Positions 1 through 9,592 are shown, numbered from the stretch's first letter. The stretch: 39,949 bases of DNA from JAVBMC01 sp031552845 (GCA_031552845.1 JAVBMC010000065.1:1-39949); one strand, 5' to 3'. The notes: generated by a model from the letters alone, not told the origin. Numbers and translations: made by a program.

Positions 1-165
1 CCCCCAACACACCCCCTCCACCCCCGGCCGCCCCGCCCCCTCCCCCCCCCCACTGTGCCCCCTGCACCCGGCGCCCCACCCCCCCCGCGCCCCCCGGCGA
101 ACCCCCCGCCCCACCCCCCCCCCGCCCCCCCCCCCCCCCCCCGCCCCGCGCGGCCCCCTGGGGCG
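1..165. other. C-homopolymer low-complexity contig end, probably artefact
   Basis: About 165 bases are almost entirely C, with runs of up to ~19 C broken by single A, G or T, and then composition changes abruptly to normal coding sequence. No gene, promoter or repeat unit can be read. Reads that run leftwards off a contig end and decay into poly-G (typical of two-colour sequencing chemistry) would give exactly this on the plus strand. I treat it as non-biological. The reading frame of the next gene stays open through it, so that gene's true start is missing. Confidence 0.75.
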
Positions 166-169
166 ACTC

Positions 170-1228
170 TTGGCATCGGTGGGCGGGCCGTTGGTGTTGA
201 ATAATGTGGCGGAGTATCCGGCGGTGTTGATTGTGCTGGCGGCGGCGGTGGTGGCGTATTGGCGGCAGCTGCCGCATGCGGCGTGGCGGTTTGAGCGGCG
301 GGTGTGTTTGGCGGGGTTGGTGCTGTTTGCGGCGTTTGTGTGTTATCAGGCGGATCGGAGCGCGGATGAGGGGGTGCTGCTGGTACAGCGGCGGAATTTT
401 TATGGGCAGAGCCGGGTGCGTTTGAAGCAGGTGGCGCATAAGGCGGGGGGGATTTTTCCGGTGCATTTCTTTTATCATGGGTCGACGGTGCATGGGGGGC
501 AGTCGAAGCGCGAGGAGGCGGTGCGGCATCCGGTGTTGTATTATGGGCAGTCGGCAGGGGGGCAGGCGATTGTGTCGCATCCGCGGTATGCGCAGGGGGA
601 GCCGTTGCGGGTGGCGGTGTTGGGCGCGGGCACGGGGACGTTGGCGTGTTATGGGCGGACGAATGATGTGTATCGGTTTTATGAGATCAATCCGCAGGTA
701 GTCGAAGCAGCGTGTAATACGAATTGGTTTACGTTCCTGTCGGACTGTCCGGCGAAAGTGGAGATCGTGGTGGATGATGCGCGGCGGGCTTTGGAAAAGG
801 AGGTGGCCGCAGGGGATGAGAAGTTTGATGTGATCGTGCTGGATGTGTATAGCGGGGATGCGATTCCGCTGCATCTGGCGACGCGCGAGGCGTTCGAGGT
901 TTATTTGAGCCGGTTGAAGGATGATGGGGTGCTGGCGCTGCATTTGACGAATTGGCATTTGAACCTGATGCCGCTGGCAAAGGCGGTGGGGCAGACGTTC
1001 AAGCTGCACAGCACGGGATTGGTGCGGCGGGCGACGGATATGGATGCGGAGTCGTTCTGGGCGTTTTTGTCGCGTAAGAAGCTGGGGTTGAATTGGACGC
1101 ATGCGAAGCGTGTGGATTGGTCGCGTGTGGGTGTGGTGGCGTTGCAGACGGATGAGCAGTGTTCGCTGCTGCCGTATTTGTCGGATGAGACGACCCCGCC
1201 GTTGGTGGATGATGAGCAAACGTTGTGA
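170..1228 (+). CDS. Spermidine-synthase-like membrane methyltransferase, 5' truncated
   Basis: The C-terminal part of a membrane protein fused to a class I SAM-dependent methyltransferase of the spermidine/spermine synthase type. Two hydrophobic segments lie at about residues 15-32 and 43-60, followed by a Rossmann domain with the SAM/dcSAM loop VLGAGTGTLACYG at about 148-160, an acidic residue at the end of the next strand (FYEINP), and VLDVYSGDAIP at about 222-232. In full-length relatives a multi-helix membrane domain precedes the segment that starts here. The listed TTG start is only the first possible start after the C-rich stretch, and the frame is open upstream, so this is a partial gene. 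It ends 28 bp before the next gene on the same strand, so co-transcription is likely. The substrate is unknown, and true spermidine synthesis is not implied. Confidence 0.75.
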   Translation: MASVGGPLVLNNVAEYPAVLIVLAAAVVAYWRQLPHAAWRFERRVCLAGLVLFAAFVCYQADRSADEGVLLVQRRNFYGQSRVRLKQVAHKAGGIFPVHFFYHGSTVHGGQSKREEAVRHPVLYYGQSAGGQAIVSHPRYAQGEPLRVAVLGAGTGTLACYGRTNDVYRFYEINPQVVEAACNTNWFTFLSDCPAKVEIVVDDARRALEKEVAAGDEKFDVIVLDVYSGDAIPLHLATREAFEVYLSRLKDDGVLALHLTNWHLNLMPLAKAVGQTFKLHSTGLVRRATDMDAESFWAFLSRKKLGLNWTHAKRVDWSRVGVVALQTDEQCSLLPYLSDETTPPLVDDEQTL

Positions 1229-1256
1229 CTGGGTTTGATAACACAAGGAGCGGACG

Positions 1257-4200
1257 ATGAAACGGATCAGCTGTTTGATTGGTGCGCTGGTGCTGGCGGT
1301 TGTTGCAGCCGCACAGCAGACAACAGAGGTGAAGCTCTCGCCGTTGGGGATTGTGCCGGGCGGGGGGTGTATGGCCGGCGGGCGGCGGAATGCAAAGCCG
1401 CGGATTGGTTTTAACTTGGCGTTGCTCGAGCGGGTGGCGGGCGATGCGGCGAATGTGCGCAAGCTGGTGCTGCTGCCGGAGTTTGAGGCCTATGGCGGCG
1501 TGATCGAAGTAATGGCCCGTGGCGAGTGCGATGATGGTGCGAAGGTTGATTTCGCGTCGTGCGAGGGGTTGCAGAAGGTGCGGCTGGAGGCGGGCGACCG
1601 GCTGGTGTTTGCGGCGTGGAAGATGGGCTTTCATGAAAACGGCGGGGCGTCGTTGTCGGGGCTGACGCTGTCGACAGCGGGCGGCGGCAAGCAGGCATAT
1701 CAGGGCAGGGCGGAGTCGGGCGCGTTGGGGTCGTTTACGTATTGCGGGCTGGGTAAGCGGGAGAAGTTTCCGCTGATCGCGCAGGAGCGTACTGCGGCGG
1801 CGGGCAAGAAGCCGGGTGAATTTGTTGTTGAGAGTTCGGCGAATATTACGTTGAACGAGCGCGAGGGCGGCGTCCTTTATTTACATACGAACGGACGGAC
1901 TTCGCATGATGAGAAGTTTGATTGTGCCCCGGCGTTGGTGTTTACGGCGAAGGTGCCGGGGGAGTATTCGGTGGCGGGATCAATTGCGTTGCGCGTGTCG
2001 AAGGCGGGGCATCAGACGGCGTGGCTGGCTGGGCGTTGGGATGGCACGGTTGGCGCGGGCACATTGGGTGGCGAAGAGGTGGCGTTGCATCGGGCGCTGC
2101 GTCCGGAGGTGCCGGGGCAGATGAAGGTGATGGGGGTGGATTATGACGCGGCGCCGTTGGTGCGGATCCGTTTGACCCGTGGGGCGAGCGAGCGTCCGCA
2201 GCTGGCGGCGGGGGCGTGGCTGCAGAGTTATCTGGATGGGTCGTGGGAGAATCATGGCCTTGTGGTTTGTTGTGAGGGCGGCAAGGGGGTGCGGCTGCCA
2301 TCGAGTTTCGACGGGCTGGCGACTGTTGTGGAGGAGCCGAAGCATGTGTTGTTTGATGCGCCGGTGAAGATCCGTGCAGGCGCGTATGTCACGATGAAGG
2401 ATGGGCAGTTGTGGTATGACGGGCAGCGTCTGCGTTTGTGGAGCACCGTGAAGGACGGGACGGGTGCGCGGTATCGGCAGTTGGGGTATAATGGTTGGCG
2501 TGCGTGGTATCAGGATGTGTTTTATACGCCGGCTTCGGCGAAGCGGGGCGAGGTGATGAAGACGCTGCCGGGGCAGGATTCGCCGCTGGACCGGTATGAC
2601 CGGATGTTCGCGGATATGAAGACGAATGATGTGTTTGTCATGTTCGCTACGCTCGTCGGGTTGGGCATGGAGCCGTCGCATTATGCGCAGAAGGGGTCCT
2701 TTATGCACAAAGCGCATGGTACGCATCCGAACTGGCAGGCGTGGTGCGAGGCTTTGGAGAGGTGTTCGACTGCGCGCACGGCGGAGCTGTCGTATGTGGA
2801 TGATTGGCTGTGGGAGGTGCGCCTGCGGCATGCGTGGAACGTGTTGAATCATCTGAATCCTTACACGGGCAAGAAGTATGCCGAGGAAGAGGCGATTGCG
2901 CTGGTGGAAATCAACAACGAGGCGCAGTTGGTCAAGGGCTGGGTGGAGCGCGGGTTTGGGCATTGGCCGGAGTTCTTCCGCAAACAGTTGCAGCAGCGGT
3001 GGCATGCTGATTTGCTCAAGCAGTATGGGACGCATGCCAAGCTGGCGGCGGCGTGGGGCAAGGAGCTGGCTGCGGGTGAGTCGTGGCAGAATGGCAAGGG
3101 CATCGGCCTGACGGGCGGTGATGCGGCGTCGCAGCGGCGGCGGGACTTGCAGCGGTTTTTGATGGACGTGGTGCGCGAGCGCGACAAGCAGTATATCGAG
3201 GTGTGCCGGTCGAACGCGCCGAAGGGAATCGGTGTGAACGTGGTGCCGTTCTCGTGCGATTCGATGTACCGGCCGAGCATCCCGTGGGCGTATCAGAATT
3301 GGTGCGGTGATTCAAGCACGGTCAGCATGTATTTCTGGGCGAATGGTACGATGCTCGCTTCGCCGCCCGGGTTGTATGTGCTCGACAGCCATCGGCTCGA
3401 TGGCAAGCTGTCGGTGATTTATGAAACGGGCCGCGGACGGCCCAGCCGCTATCGCACCGAGACGCCGTATATGCTGTCAGTGCTGACGGATTGGCAGGAT
3501 TTTGATATTGTCTCGTGGCATGGGTCATGGATCGGCAAGGCGAGCAACGAGCAGCTGCTTGCGGGCGGCGTGGAGCCTCCGGCCAAGTCGCACTTTTGGA
3601 ATGCGGTGCATTTGGAGCACGACCCCGCGATGACGGCGGCGGTGGCGATGGCGGGGCGCTTGTACCTCAACGGCATCATCGGGCAGGCGAAGAATCCCTA
3701 CATGTATACGCTCGGCGAAGAGGCGGTCTTCGGCACAGAGGCATGGAATGGCATCGGTGGGACGGACATGAGCCACCGGGTGTTTACGCGCGGCGCGCGC
3801 ATCCGCTTGGAGGCGGATAAAAAGATTCCCATGCAGATCGACGGCAAAGCTCCGCAGCCGCTGCCCGCGCCAACAGGTGCGGTGCAAACGGGCGAGTATG
3901 CAGTTTGGGATTGGCAGAATGAGCGATTGATTATCGATGCGCCGTCGGCGAAAGTTTACGTCGGTAAAACGTGCGCGGACTATACCTTTAAAGACGGTCT
4001 TGTGTTGAGCGGATTCAATACGCCGTGGATTGCGTTCTCGATCATCAGTCAGGACGGCAAGCCGCTGACGGCGTGCAGCAAAGCGTGGGTCAGCGCGGTG
4101 TATGATGCAAAGAACACGGGATTTGAGTACGACTATTCGGTCTCGGGCGGACCTGTCGAGCAGGCCGCCGCGGTGAAAAATAAAGGCATTCCGCCGGTCA

Positions 4201-4913
4201 TCAGCGACAAGGTGGCGTATACCCTCTCGTTTCCCAAGCAGGTGTTGATGCAATATGCGGGTTATGATTTCGCGTTGCGGCAACGGCAGAATAAAGGACT
4301 TGGACGGACGAATGTTTTGCGTATGCCGCCACAGGATGATTGGATGGGCGTGGTGACATTTTCCGATTGGCGCGGCACGGCGGCGGCAATCAAAGACCCC
4401 AGCCCCGGAGCGGTACAGGCGAAAGCCGTGGGTGCCGCGAGGACTTTGCCCTCTGAGCGCACCGATGCGAAGCTCGTCGGGTTCTGGTGCCTTGTGCCGG
4501 AGCTGAGCTGGGGTGACAGTTATGCGAGGGCACACCGGACGCTGCGCGACGCGGCATTTTTGAAAGGCTCCATCACGCCCGAAGATACCACCGCCAACTC
4601 CGCCAAACAAATCACCGTGCAAGAAGCGCGGATCGTGCTTCAACAGCCCGGCACGCTCGAAATCAAATATGCCGGGGAACAGCTGCGGGAGATCGCCTTG
4701 ACCTTTGACCAAGCGCCGACCTATGGCGATGTCGAAGCGCTCATTACGCAACACCTCGGCAAACCGCTCCGGCAGAACATCTCACCCACTGCTGATACCC
4801 AAAGCGAAACCGAATGGCAGCAAAAACTGCCCGCCGGAACCCTGCAAGTTCTCCTCACCGAAGTCCAAGGCGTTAGCCGGATTCTCTGCAAACTCTCGCC
4901 AATGCAACCCTAG
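1257..4913 (+). CDS. Secreted clan GH-A-like glycoside hydrolase, 1218 aa
   Basis: A large exported protein, probably a polysaccharide or glycoside hydrolase. It starts with a signal peptide (KRISCLIGALVLAVVAAAQQ) and follows a good Shine-Dalgarno (AAGGAG, 10 nt before ATG). Residues ~30-380 look like beta-sandwich domains. Residues ~385-800 look like a TIM barrel, with WYQDVFYTP, a V-E-I-N-N-E strand end at residues 550-555 (E555 fits the acid/base of clan GH-A), and V-I-Y-E-T-G-R-G-R-P with E723 as a candidate nucleophile. The last ~400 residues are beta-rich and may be accessory or C-terminal beta domains. I cannot assign a CAZy family number. Silent positions are G/T-rich early in the gene and C/A-rich at the end. 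The stop codon sits in a small hairpin (CCCTA-gtt-TAGGG), and a repeat element follows immediately. Confidence 0.7.
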   Translation: MKRISCLIGALVLAVVAAAQQTTEVKLSPLGIVPGGGCMAGGRRNAKPRIGFNLALLERVAGDAANVRKLVLLPEFEAYGGVIEVMARGECDDGAKVDFASCEGLQKVRLEAGDRLVFAAWKMGFHENGGASLSGLTLSTAGGGKQAYQGRAESGALGSFTYCGLGKREKFPLIAQERTAAAGKKPGEFVVESSANITLNEREGGVLYLHTNGRTSHDEKFDCAPALVFTAKVPGEYSVAGSIALRVSKAGHQTAWLAGRWDGTVGAGTLGGEEVALHRALRPEVPGQMKVMGVDYDAAPLVRIRLTRGASERPQLAAGAWLQSYLDGSWENHGLVVCCEGGKGVRLPSSFDGLATVVEEPKHVLFDAPVKIRAGAYVTMKDGQLWYDGQRLRLWSTVKDGTGARYRQLGYNGWRAWYQDVFYTPASAKRGEVMKTLPGQDSPLDRYDRMFADMKTNDVFVMFATLVGLGMEPSHYAQKGSFMHKAHGTHPNWQAWCEALERCSTARTAELSYVDDWLWEVRLRHAWNVLNHLNPYTGKKYAEEEAIALVEINNEAQLVKGWVERGFGHWPEFFRKQLQQRWHADLLKQYGTHAKLAAAWGKELAAGESWQNGKGIGLTGGDAASQRRRDLQRFLMDVVRERDKQYIEVCRSNAPKGIGVNVVPFSCDSMYRPSIPWAYQNWCGDSSTVSMYFWANGTMLASPPGLYVLDSHRLDGKLSVIYETGRGRPSRYRTETPYMLSVLTDWQDFDIVSWHGSWIGKASNEQLLAGGVEPPAKSHFWNAVHLEHDPAMTAAVAMAGRLYLNGIIGQAKNPYMYTLGEEAVFGTEAWNGIGGTDMSHRVFTRGARIRLEADKKIPMQIDGKAPQPLPAPTGAVQTGEYAVWDWQNERLIIDAPSAKVYVGKTCADYTFKDGLVLSGFNTPWIAFSIISQDGKPLTACSKAWVSAVYDAKNTGFEYDYSVSGGPVEQAAAVKNKGIPPVISDKVAYTLSFPKQVLMQYAGYDFALRQRQNKGLGRTNVLRMPPQDDWMGVVTFSDWRGTAAAIKDPSPGAVQAKAVGAARTLPSERTDAKLVGFWCLVPELSWGDSYARAHRTLRDAAFLKGSITPEDTTANSAKQITVQEARIVLQQPGTLEIKYAGEQLREIALTFDQAPTYGDVEALITQHLGKPLRQNISPTADTQSETEWQQKLPAGTLQVLLTEVQGVSRILCKLSPMQP

Positions 4914-4926
4914 TTTAGGGATAGGG

Positions 4927-5159
4927 GCACCTCTAATAATTCACATTCGGTGACAAGGCAGGATAAAGCTCACGCGGAGACGCGGAGACGCGGAAAGAAA
5001 CTGACACGGTTGTTGGGTAGGGCGTGTTTCGCCGAAACCGCCGAGCGGGGTAATAGTTGTGCCCGTGTTGTGGGCAACTGCATGAGTGTGGCTAAACGCG
5101 GTGCGGCGGTCTCGGCGAGACCTGCCCTACCTTTTGGGAACAGCAATTATTGGAAGTGC
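4927..5159 (+). mobile_element. MITE-like element, copy 1
   Basis: A non-coding element of ~233 bp bounded by imperfect 15-bp terminal inverted repeats: GCACCTCTAATAATT at the left and, read on the other strand, GCACTTCCAATAATT at the right (2 mismatches). Inside are a CACGCGGAGACGCGG stretch, a GTAGGGC...GCCCTAC hairpin pair around CGCCGAAACCGCCGAGCGG, and GTCTCGGCGAGAC. A second copy in the opposite orientation lies at 14399-14638 and matches along the whole length. No transposase is encoded, so it would have to be moved in trans. Short reading frames across it are not believable genes. I see no clear target-site duplication. Confidence 0.8.
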
Positions 5160-5265
5160 TCGATATTTTAGGCACAGTCTCGGAACAAAAGTGCGTGCCA
5201 ACCCGCACGAACCCGTAAAACAGTACGACGGGGGACGCGGTTGTGTACGATCAAGGGTTCGTGCG

Positions 5266-5439
5266 TACTGTTCCGCGGGTGTGAAAGTACTGTTTTGCGG
5301 GTGGCGAACAGTTGTGACACGGGTGCGGAAGAGTTGTGACGCGGAAGTGATCGTACTGTTCCGCGGGTGTGAAAGAGTTGTCACACGGGTTTGTGCGTAC
5401 TGTGACACGGGTGTGTGAGAGTTGTGACGCGAGTGGCAG
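5266..5439 (+). repeat. Degenerate tandem array, about eight 18-24 bp units
   Basis: Eight head-to-tail units alternate between two openings, TACTGT... and TTGTGAC/TTGTCAC.... Starts are at 5266, 5288, 5312, 5334, 5354, 5378, 5398 and 5422. Units at 5266 and 5354 share 22 identical bases. Most units contain CGGGTG in the middle and end in GA-AG or GCG. Sequence just upstream (5200-5265) has related words. There is no coding potential across it. It sits directly after the MITE-like copy and about 370 bp before the promoter of the DUF2341 gene. Confidence 0.7.
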
Positions 5440-5808
5440 ATTTTGGCCGTAAATGGGAGAATCGGATGGTTTAGCGGTCGAATTTGAACTTTTCGCGCCT
5501 AGCCTGCATTAAATATTTGAAGGCAGGCAGTTGATTGTGGCGGTTTCGGCGTTTTGGATTGACGGAAAGTCCGACACTTTGCGCGGGAGTGGGGTGAAAT
5601 CGGTAATCCGGTTGCAAATACGCGAAACTGCTCAGCTCAATACATCCTAGCGGGTCAGGACTGTTTTAATGCGCAGAGCCGTGGGCGGGGGAGAGGAAAA
5701 AGCTCGGAAGGTGGGGAAAGGCGCACTAGTATTGGTTGACGTTGACGGGGTGCATTCTATCAAATCGGCAAGGGCGAGTCAAGACGATTTAGTAAAAGGA
5801 TTAACGGG
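5440..5808. other. Gene-free stretch
   Basis: No gene, tRNA or clear structured RNA is visible. An open frame at 5669-5914 runs through the promoter that follows and lacks a plausible ribosome site, so I do not call it. A possible weaker upstream promoter, TTGACG at 5738-5743 with a TATCAA box 16 bp downstream, resembles the main promoter below. Both share the words GCATT-TATCA, as if the promoter region had been duplicated. Confidence 0.5.
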
Positions 5809-5837
5809 TTGCATTTTATCATCTCTTCTGGTATACT
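5809..5837 (+). promoter_or_regulatory. Sigma70-type promoter of the DUF2341-GH16-GH26 unit
   Basis: TTGCAT at 5809-5814, a 17-bp spacer, then TATACT at 5832-5837 preceded by TGG (extended -10). It leaves a leader of about 75 nt before the ATG at 5920. Confidence 0.65.
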
Positions 5838-5919
5838 GCCCATTCCTTGGAATCTTTTACCAAGGCGTTGAGTACAAAAAACCTGGTCTTGTGCGTGGGG
5901 TCGGGAAGGGATAGTAGTA

Positions 5920-8900
5920 ATGAAAAAAATATTGATGATGGTTTCAGTGAGCCTGTCGGCGTTATTGCTGTCGGCGGCGGATTATTCGGATTGGGCGAAG
6001 AGGCAGCTATTGACATTTGAAACGTATGGCGGTGCAGAGTTAACAGACTTCCCGGTGTTGGTGGTGTTGGATCCCGATGCTGGGACGGGCTTCAGCTATC
6101 TCGGTATGAAGGAGGATGGCACGGATCTGCGTTTTACCGACGCCGCCCAGAACGAACTCAGCTATGAGATCGACACATGGAACCCGGAAGGCAAATCTTA
6201 TGTGTGGGTGAAAATCCCGACGCTCAACGCTCAAGCGGCCATGCTGATGCATTTTGGCAATCCCGATGCGCCTGTCATGAATTGCACTACCAACGGCAGT
6301 ACTTGGGACGCAAACTACATCGCTGTTTGGCATATGAACTTGCGCACAGATCGGCGCGTGTGGGATTCGACATCCAATAAACATCATTTGACTAATAATG
6401 CAACAACGGCGGTGGACGGGTTGTTGTTGGGCAAGGCGGCTTCTTTCAGCGGCAGCGGGAACACTCAATTTTTAAAGACAGCGGGAAATCAACCGAATCT
6501 GAATGTAGATGCCAATCTGACGATCGAGGTTTGGGCAGCTGATGACGGGGTGAGCAGTGATCTTGCCGACACCGTGCGTCCATTGGTTGGCAAGCGCAGC
6601 GGGGCAAGTGATACTGCGTATAATCTGTTCCGCTTCACAAGCAAGAACATGTTTCAGGATTTGGGACCCACTGGCGGGACTGCCAATCGGTTCACTTACG
6701 CAGGGTCAGTTCCGCCGGCAGCGACGATGACGTATCATGCAACGACGTTTGACGGTGTCCTCCCGGCGGCCTCTCGTGCCAAGCTGTATCGTGACGGTGC
6801 TTTCAAGGTGAACGGTGCCGCATCCGGCACGCCGGCAGCAGTTAACAAAAATACTGCCGCTGTCACGGTGGGTGCTTTGGACACCGGTGCCAGTGCTGTT
6901 TGGAAGGGAACGATTGACGAGGTGCGCCTGTCCAAAGTGACGCGTTCGCCGGAGTGGCTGGCGGCCACGCAGCTGGCGGCGCAGAATCAGCTGATCACCT
7001 ATGTGCCGGTGATGGATCAGGGCGATTTCACGATCTTGCCGCCGGTGTTGTTGTCCTGCGTTGATAATACGGCGACTTTGGGAGCCCAACTGCTCATGGG
7101 GGAGGCGGGAACCGTGGCTGTCACCAATTTCTACGGCACTTCGGCCGATGATTTGAGTTTTGTGAAGGACTGCGGCGTTTATACTGAATCGGGGATCGTT
7201 GAGGCAGAGTTAAGCGGGCTTGATTATGCGGCGACGTACTACGCCCAATTTGTCGCTGTCGGCAGCGACGGGAAAGCCATAACCACAGAGGTTGTTTCGT
7301 TTACGACGTTGGGCGCTGTGACTTTCACGCCGTCTTCGGCACAAGTGGCCGGGCGAACGGTAGAGGTGATGGGCGGATTGGCAGATCGCGGTTTGACAGT
7401 GCCGGAGGATTCGCCGGTGTCGGTCACGGCTTACTTTGGCGATGACCCGCAAACGTGGGAGCCTGTGCAAACGTGGACTGACTTGGCGGCACCTTGCCCC
7501 TTGACGTTCGAGGAGGAGAACTCGGTTCACGATACAACTTACTATTGGAGCTTTGTCGCTACAGCCACGATGCCGGAACCGGATGGACGGACGCTGACGT
7601 TTTATTCGCCGACGAACCAAGTTTTCTTTCTGGCGGGCGTGACCAATACGTGGCAGGGGACGGATAATGGCGCATGGGCAGCTCCGGCAAATTGGTCGGG
7701 GGGCGTTGTGCCGACGATGGACGATACGGCTCGCTTCGCCAGCAATCCTGCTTTGGAAGGAAGAACGATTTCCTTTGCGGACGCCGCCGCCATTCAATGC
7801 ATGGTGTTCGACAGCACGGCTGGTAAGTTTATATTCGAGGATGGCCCCGGTTTGGACTTGAACAACGGGGGCTCGATTGTGAGTGCCAATGCGGCCGGGC
7901 AGATATTCAATATGCCGGTGAGGCTCGCGGGCAATGCGACATTTAACGGCAATACGAGCGGGAGCACGATGCGGCTGGCCTTTTCCAATAGCGTTACGGC
8001 TGCCGGGGCTTCCGGTGTGAATGTTTTGCGCCTGACTGGTGGCGGTTCGGCTGCCGATGTGATTACAGGGCCGCTTGCAGACAGCCCGAACGGTAGCAAA
8101 CTTTCACTCGTTAAGGAAGGAACGGGTCTTTGGCAGCTCTCCGGTGATAACACCTTTAGCGGAGGCATAGTCATCAATCAAGGCGTCGTACGTGTTGGGT
8201 CGTCGTCAGCGTTGGGGACGGGGACGTTGACGATGAACGGCGGAACGCTTAGTAACTCCGATATCAGTCGGGTATTGGCAAATAACATCCCGCAGATTTG
8301 GAATGGCAGCTTCAGTGTTTCATACGGTATGAGCTCACCCCTTAATATGGGCGCAGGACCTGTGACGATGAACCGCTCGTTGACCGTGACATTGCCGGCG
8401 TCCGCATGGAATGGCAACTGGACTGTCGGGGGTGCAATCACCGCCACCGATCCGGCAGGCGTGCTTTCAATTGTTTCTGTAGGAGATAATCCGGGGCGGA
8501 TGGTTTTGCTGGGTGCCAATGATATTCAAGGAGGCGTGATTATTTCCAATACGCCGGTGGCGCTCGGCAATCAACAGTGTTTTGGCACCGGACCGCTGTG
8601 GATTTTTGCTTCCACGTTCTCCCTCGCGGGCGATACGATGGGAGGGCAGCCCTTGCTGGGGATTCCTGAAATCAGCGTTGTGCGCAGCCTCGGCTTCACG
8701 ACAGGGGGCAGGAATGTAAATCTGGGCACGGCACCCTTAAAGTTGATCGGCACAAATGTGGTGTTTCAAGGCGATGAGGGGTCGGTCACATTTGGCGGAG
8801 AGATTACTGATGAAAGTGACAACGGCTGCCCAATGACGCTACGGCAAGCACAACATTACGGCACAGTGCTCAACATGAATGCGCCGAATCACGTACGTAA

Positions 8901-9540
8901 GCTGCGTCTGCAGCCGGGGACAGGGGGAGCTGCTGTGATTATTAATTTCAATCATCCGTATGCTTGGGGTTCGGACGAGCTCATTATTGATTATCGTGAT
9001 GGACAAACAACGGTGGTCGCAATCCAGAACCAAAGCGGTGCCGCCTACACCATTCCATCGACCAATCGTTTTACATGGGCGAATAGCTTTGTGTTTGGCT
9101 CTGGGGATTCACAGGATGTGACGATTGCCAATGGTTCGGTTACGCTGGTGACGAATGTGAACGTCAACGTTTCTGTCGCCGCTCGGACTTTGACGGTTAC
9201 GGTGCCGATTGGTGGTGACGGGATAAATGCGCGCACGTTGCAGAAGAATGGTGCCGGTACGCTGGTGCTGGGCGGCGACAATAGCTACAAAGGCGGAACG
9301 ATTGCAAATGCGGGGACGCTGCGGGTGACATCAACGAATGCACTGGCGAAGGGTAAGTTGACGATTACGCCGACGGGCAAAGTTGACGTGCCGGCGGAGT
9401 CGGTAGTCTACATTAATGAGCTGGTTGTGGACGGTGTTTCGTATACCGCGCCGGGGGATTACACGGCGGCACGTTTCCCGGGGTTGATTACGGGAGAGGG
9501 TACGCTGCGTATTCCGGGAATGATTTTCACCATCTTCTAA
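5920..9540 (+). CDS. Secreted DUF2341 / LamG / autotransporter-strand surface protein
   Basis: A 1206-aa exported, probably surface-located protein. A signal peptide (KKILMMVSVSLSALLLSAA) is followed by a DUF2341 domain (~25-125, with DFPVLVVLDP and LSYEIDTWN), a LamG/concanavalin-like lectin domain (~130-350, opening with YIAVWHMN) and two Ig/FN3-like modules (~365-565). A long beta-solenoid begins near WQGTDNGAWAAPANWSG. Autotransporter-associated (PATR-type) strand repeats appear near 725-775 (GTGLWQLSGDNTFSGG) and 1105-1150 (AGTLVLGGDNSYKGG). There is no autotransporter barrel. The chain ends with a short hydrophobic tail, R-I-P-G-M-I-F-T-I-F. Its first ~350 residues are paralogous to the protein at 36101-39235. 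It starts an apparent operon with the two hydrolases downstream, so glycan binding or adhesion is a fair inference. Confidence 0.85.
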   Translation: MKKILMMVSVSLSALLLSAADYSDWAKRQLLTFETYGGAELTDFPVLVVLDPDAGTGFSYLGMKEDGTDLRFTDAAQNELSYEIDTWNPEGKSYVWVKIPTLNAQAAMLMHFGNPDAPVMNCTTNGSTWDANYIAVWHMNLRTDRRVWDSTSNKHHLTNNATTAVDGLLLGKAASFSGSGNTQFLKTAGNQPNLNVDANLTIEVWAADDGVSSDLADTVRPLVGKRSGASDTAYNLFRFTSKNMFQDLGPTGGTANRFTYAGSVPPAATMTYHATTFDGVLPAASRAKLYRDGAFKVNGAASGTPAAVNKNTAAVTVGALDTGASAVWKGTIDEVRLSKVTRSPEWLAATQLAAQNQLITYVPVMDQGDFTILPPVLLSCVDNTATLGAQLLMGEAGTVAVTNFYGTSADDLSFVKDCGVYTESGIVEAELSGLDYAATYYAQFVAVGSDGKAITTEVVSFTTLGAVTFTPSSAQVAGRTVEVMGGLADRGLTVPEDSPVSVTAYFGDDPQTWEPVQTWTDLAAPCPLTFEEENSVHDTTYYWSFVATATMPEPDGRTLTFYSPTNQVFFLAGVTNTWQGTDNGAWAAPANWSGGVVPTMDDTARFASNPALEGRTISFADAAAIQCMVFDSTAGKFIFEDGPGLDLNNGGSIVSANAAGQIFNMPVRLAGNATFNGNTSGSTMRLAFSNSVTAAGASGVNVLRLTGGGSAADVITGPLADSPNGSKLSLVKEGTGLWQLSGDNTFSGGIVINQGVVRVGSSSALGTGTLTMNGGTLSNSDISRVLANNIPQIWNGSFSVSYGMSSPLNMGAGPVTMNRSLTVTLPASAWNGNWTVGGAITATDPAGVLSIVSVGDNPGRMVLLGANDIQGGVIISNTPVALGNQQCFGTGPLWIFASTFSLAGDTMGGQPLLGIPEISVVRSLGFTTGGRNVNLGTAPLKLIGTNVVFQGDEGSVTFGGEITDESDNGCPMTLRQAQHYGTVLNMNAPNHVRKLRLQPGTGGAAVIINFNHPYAWGSDELIIDYRDGQTTVVAIQNQSGAAYTIPSTNRFTWANSFVFGSGDSQDVTIANGSVTLVTNVNVNVSVAARTLTVTVPIGGDGINARTLQKNGAGTLVLGGDNSYKGGTIANAGTLRVTSTNALAKGKLTITPTGKVDVPAESVVYINELVVDGVSYTAPGDYTAARFPGLITGEGTLRIPGMIFTIF

Positions 9541-9592
9541 AAGTAGAGGATGCGGATTAAGTGCAGAGAGAAAATAACAAGGGAGTAGAAGT

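Noticed and set aside
1980..3035. 351-residue antisense open frame opposite the GH-A-like gene
   Set aside because: Arginine/proline-rich shadow of GC-rich coding sequence with no recognisable domain.
4950..5418. Short frames across the MITE-like copy and tandem array
   Set aside because: Their protein sequence only mirrors repeat units, and the second element copy does not preserve a frame.
5266..5439. CRISPR array
   Set aside because: Units are contiguous with no unique spacers of constant length, repeats are degenerate, and no cas gene is in the window. The same holds for 13354-13481 and 39315-39424.
5669..5914. 81-residue frame before the DUF2341 gene
   Set aside because: It runs through the mapped promoter and leader, lacks a ribosome site, and has no family resemblance.
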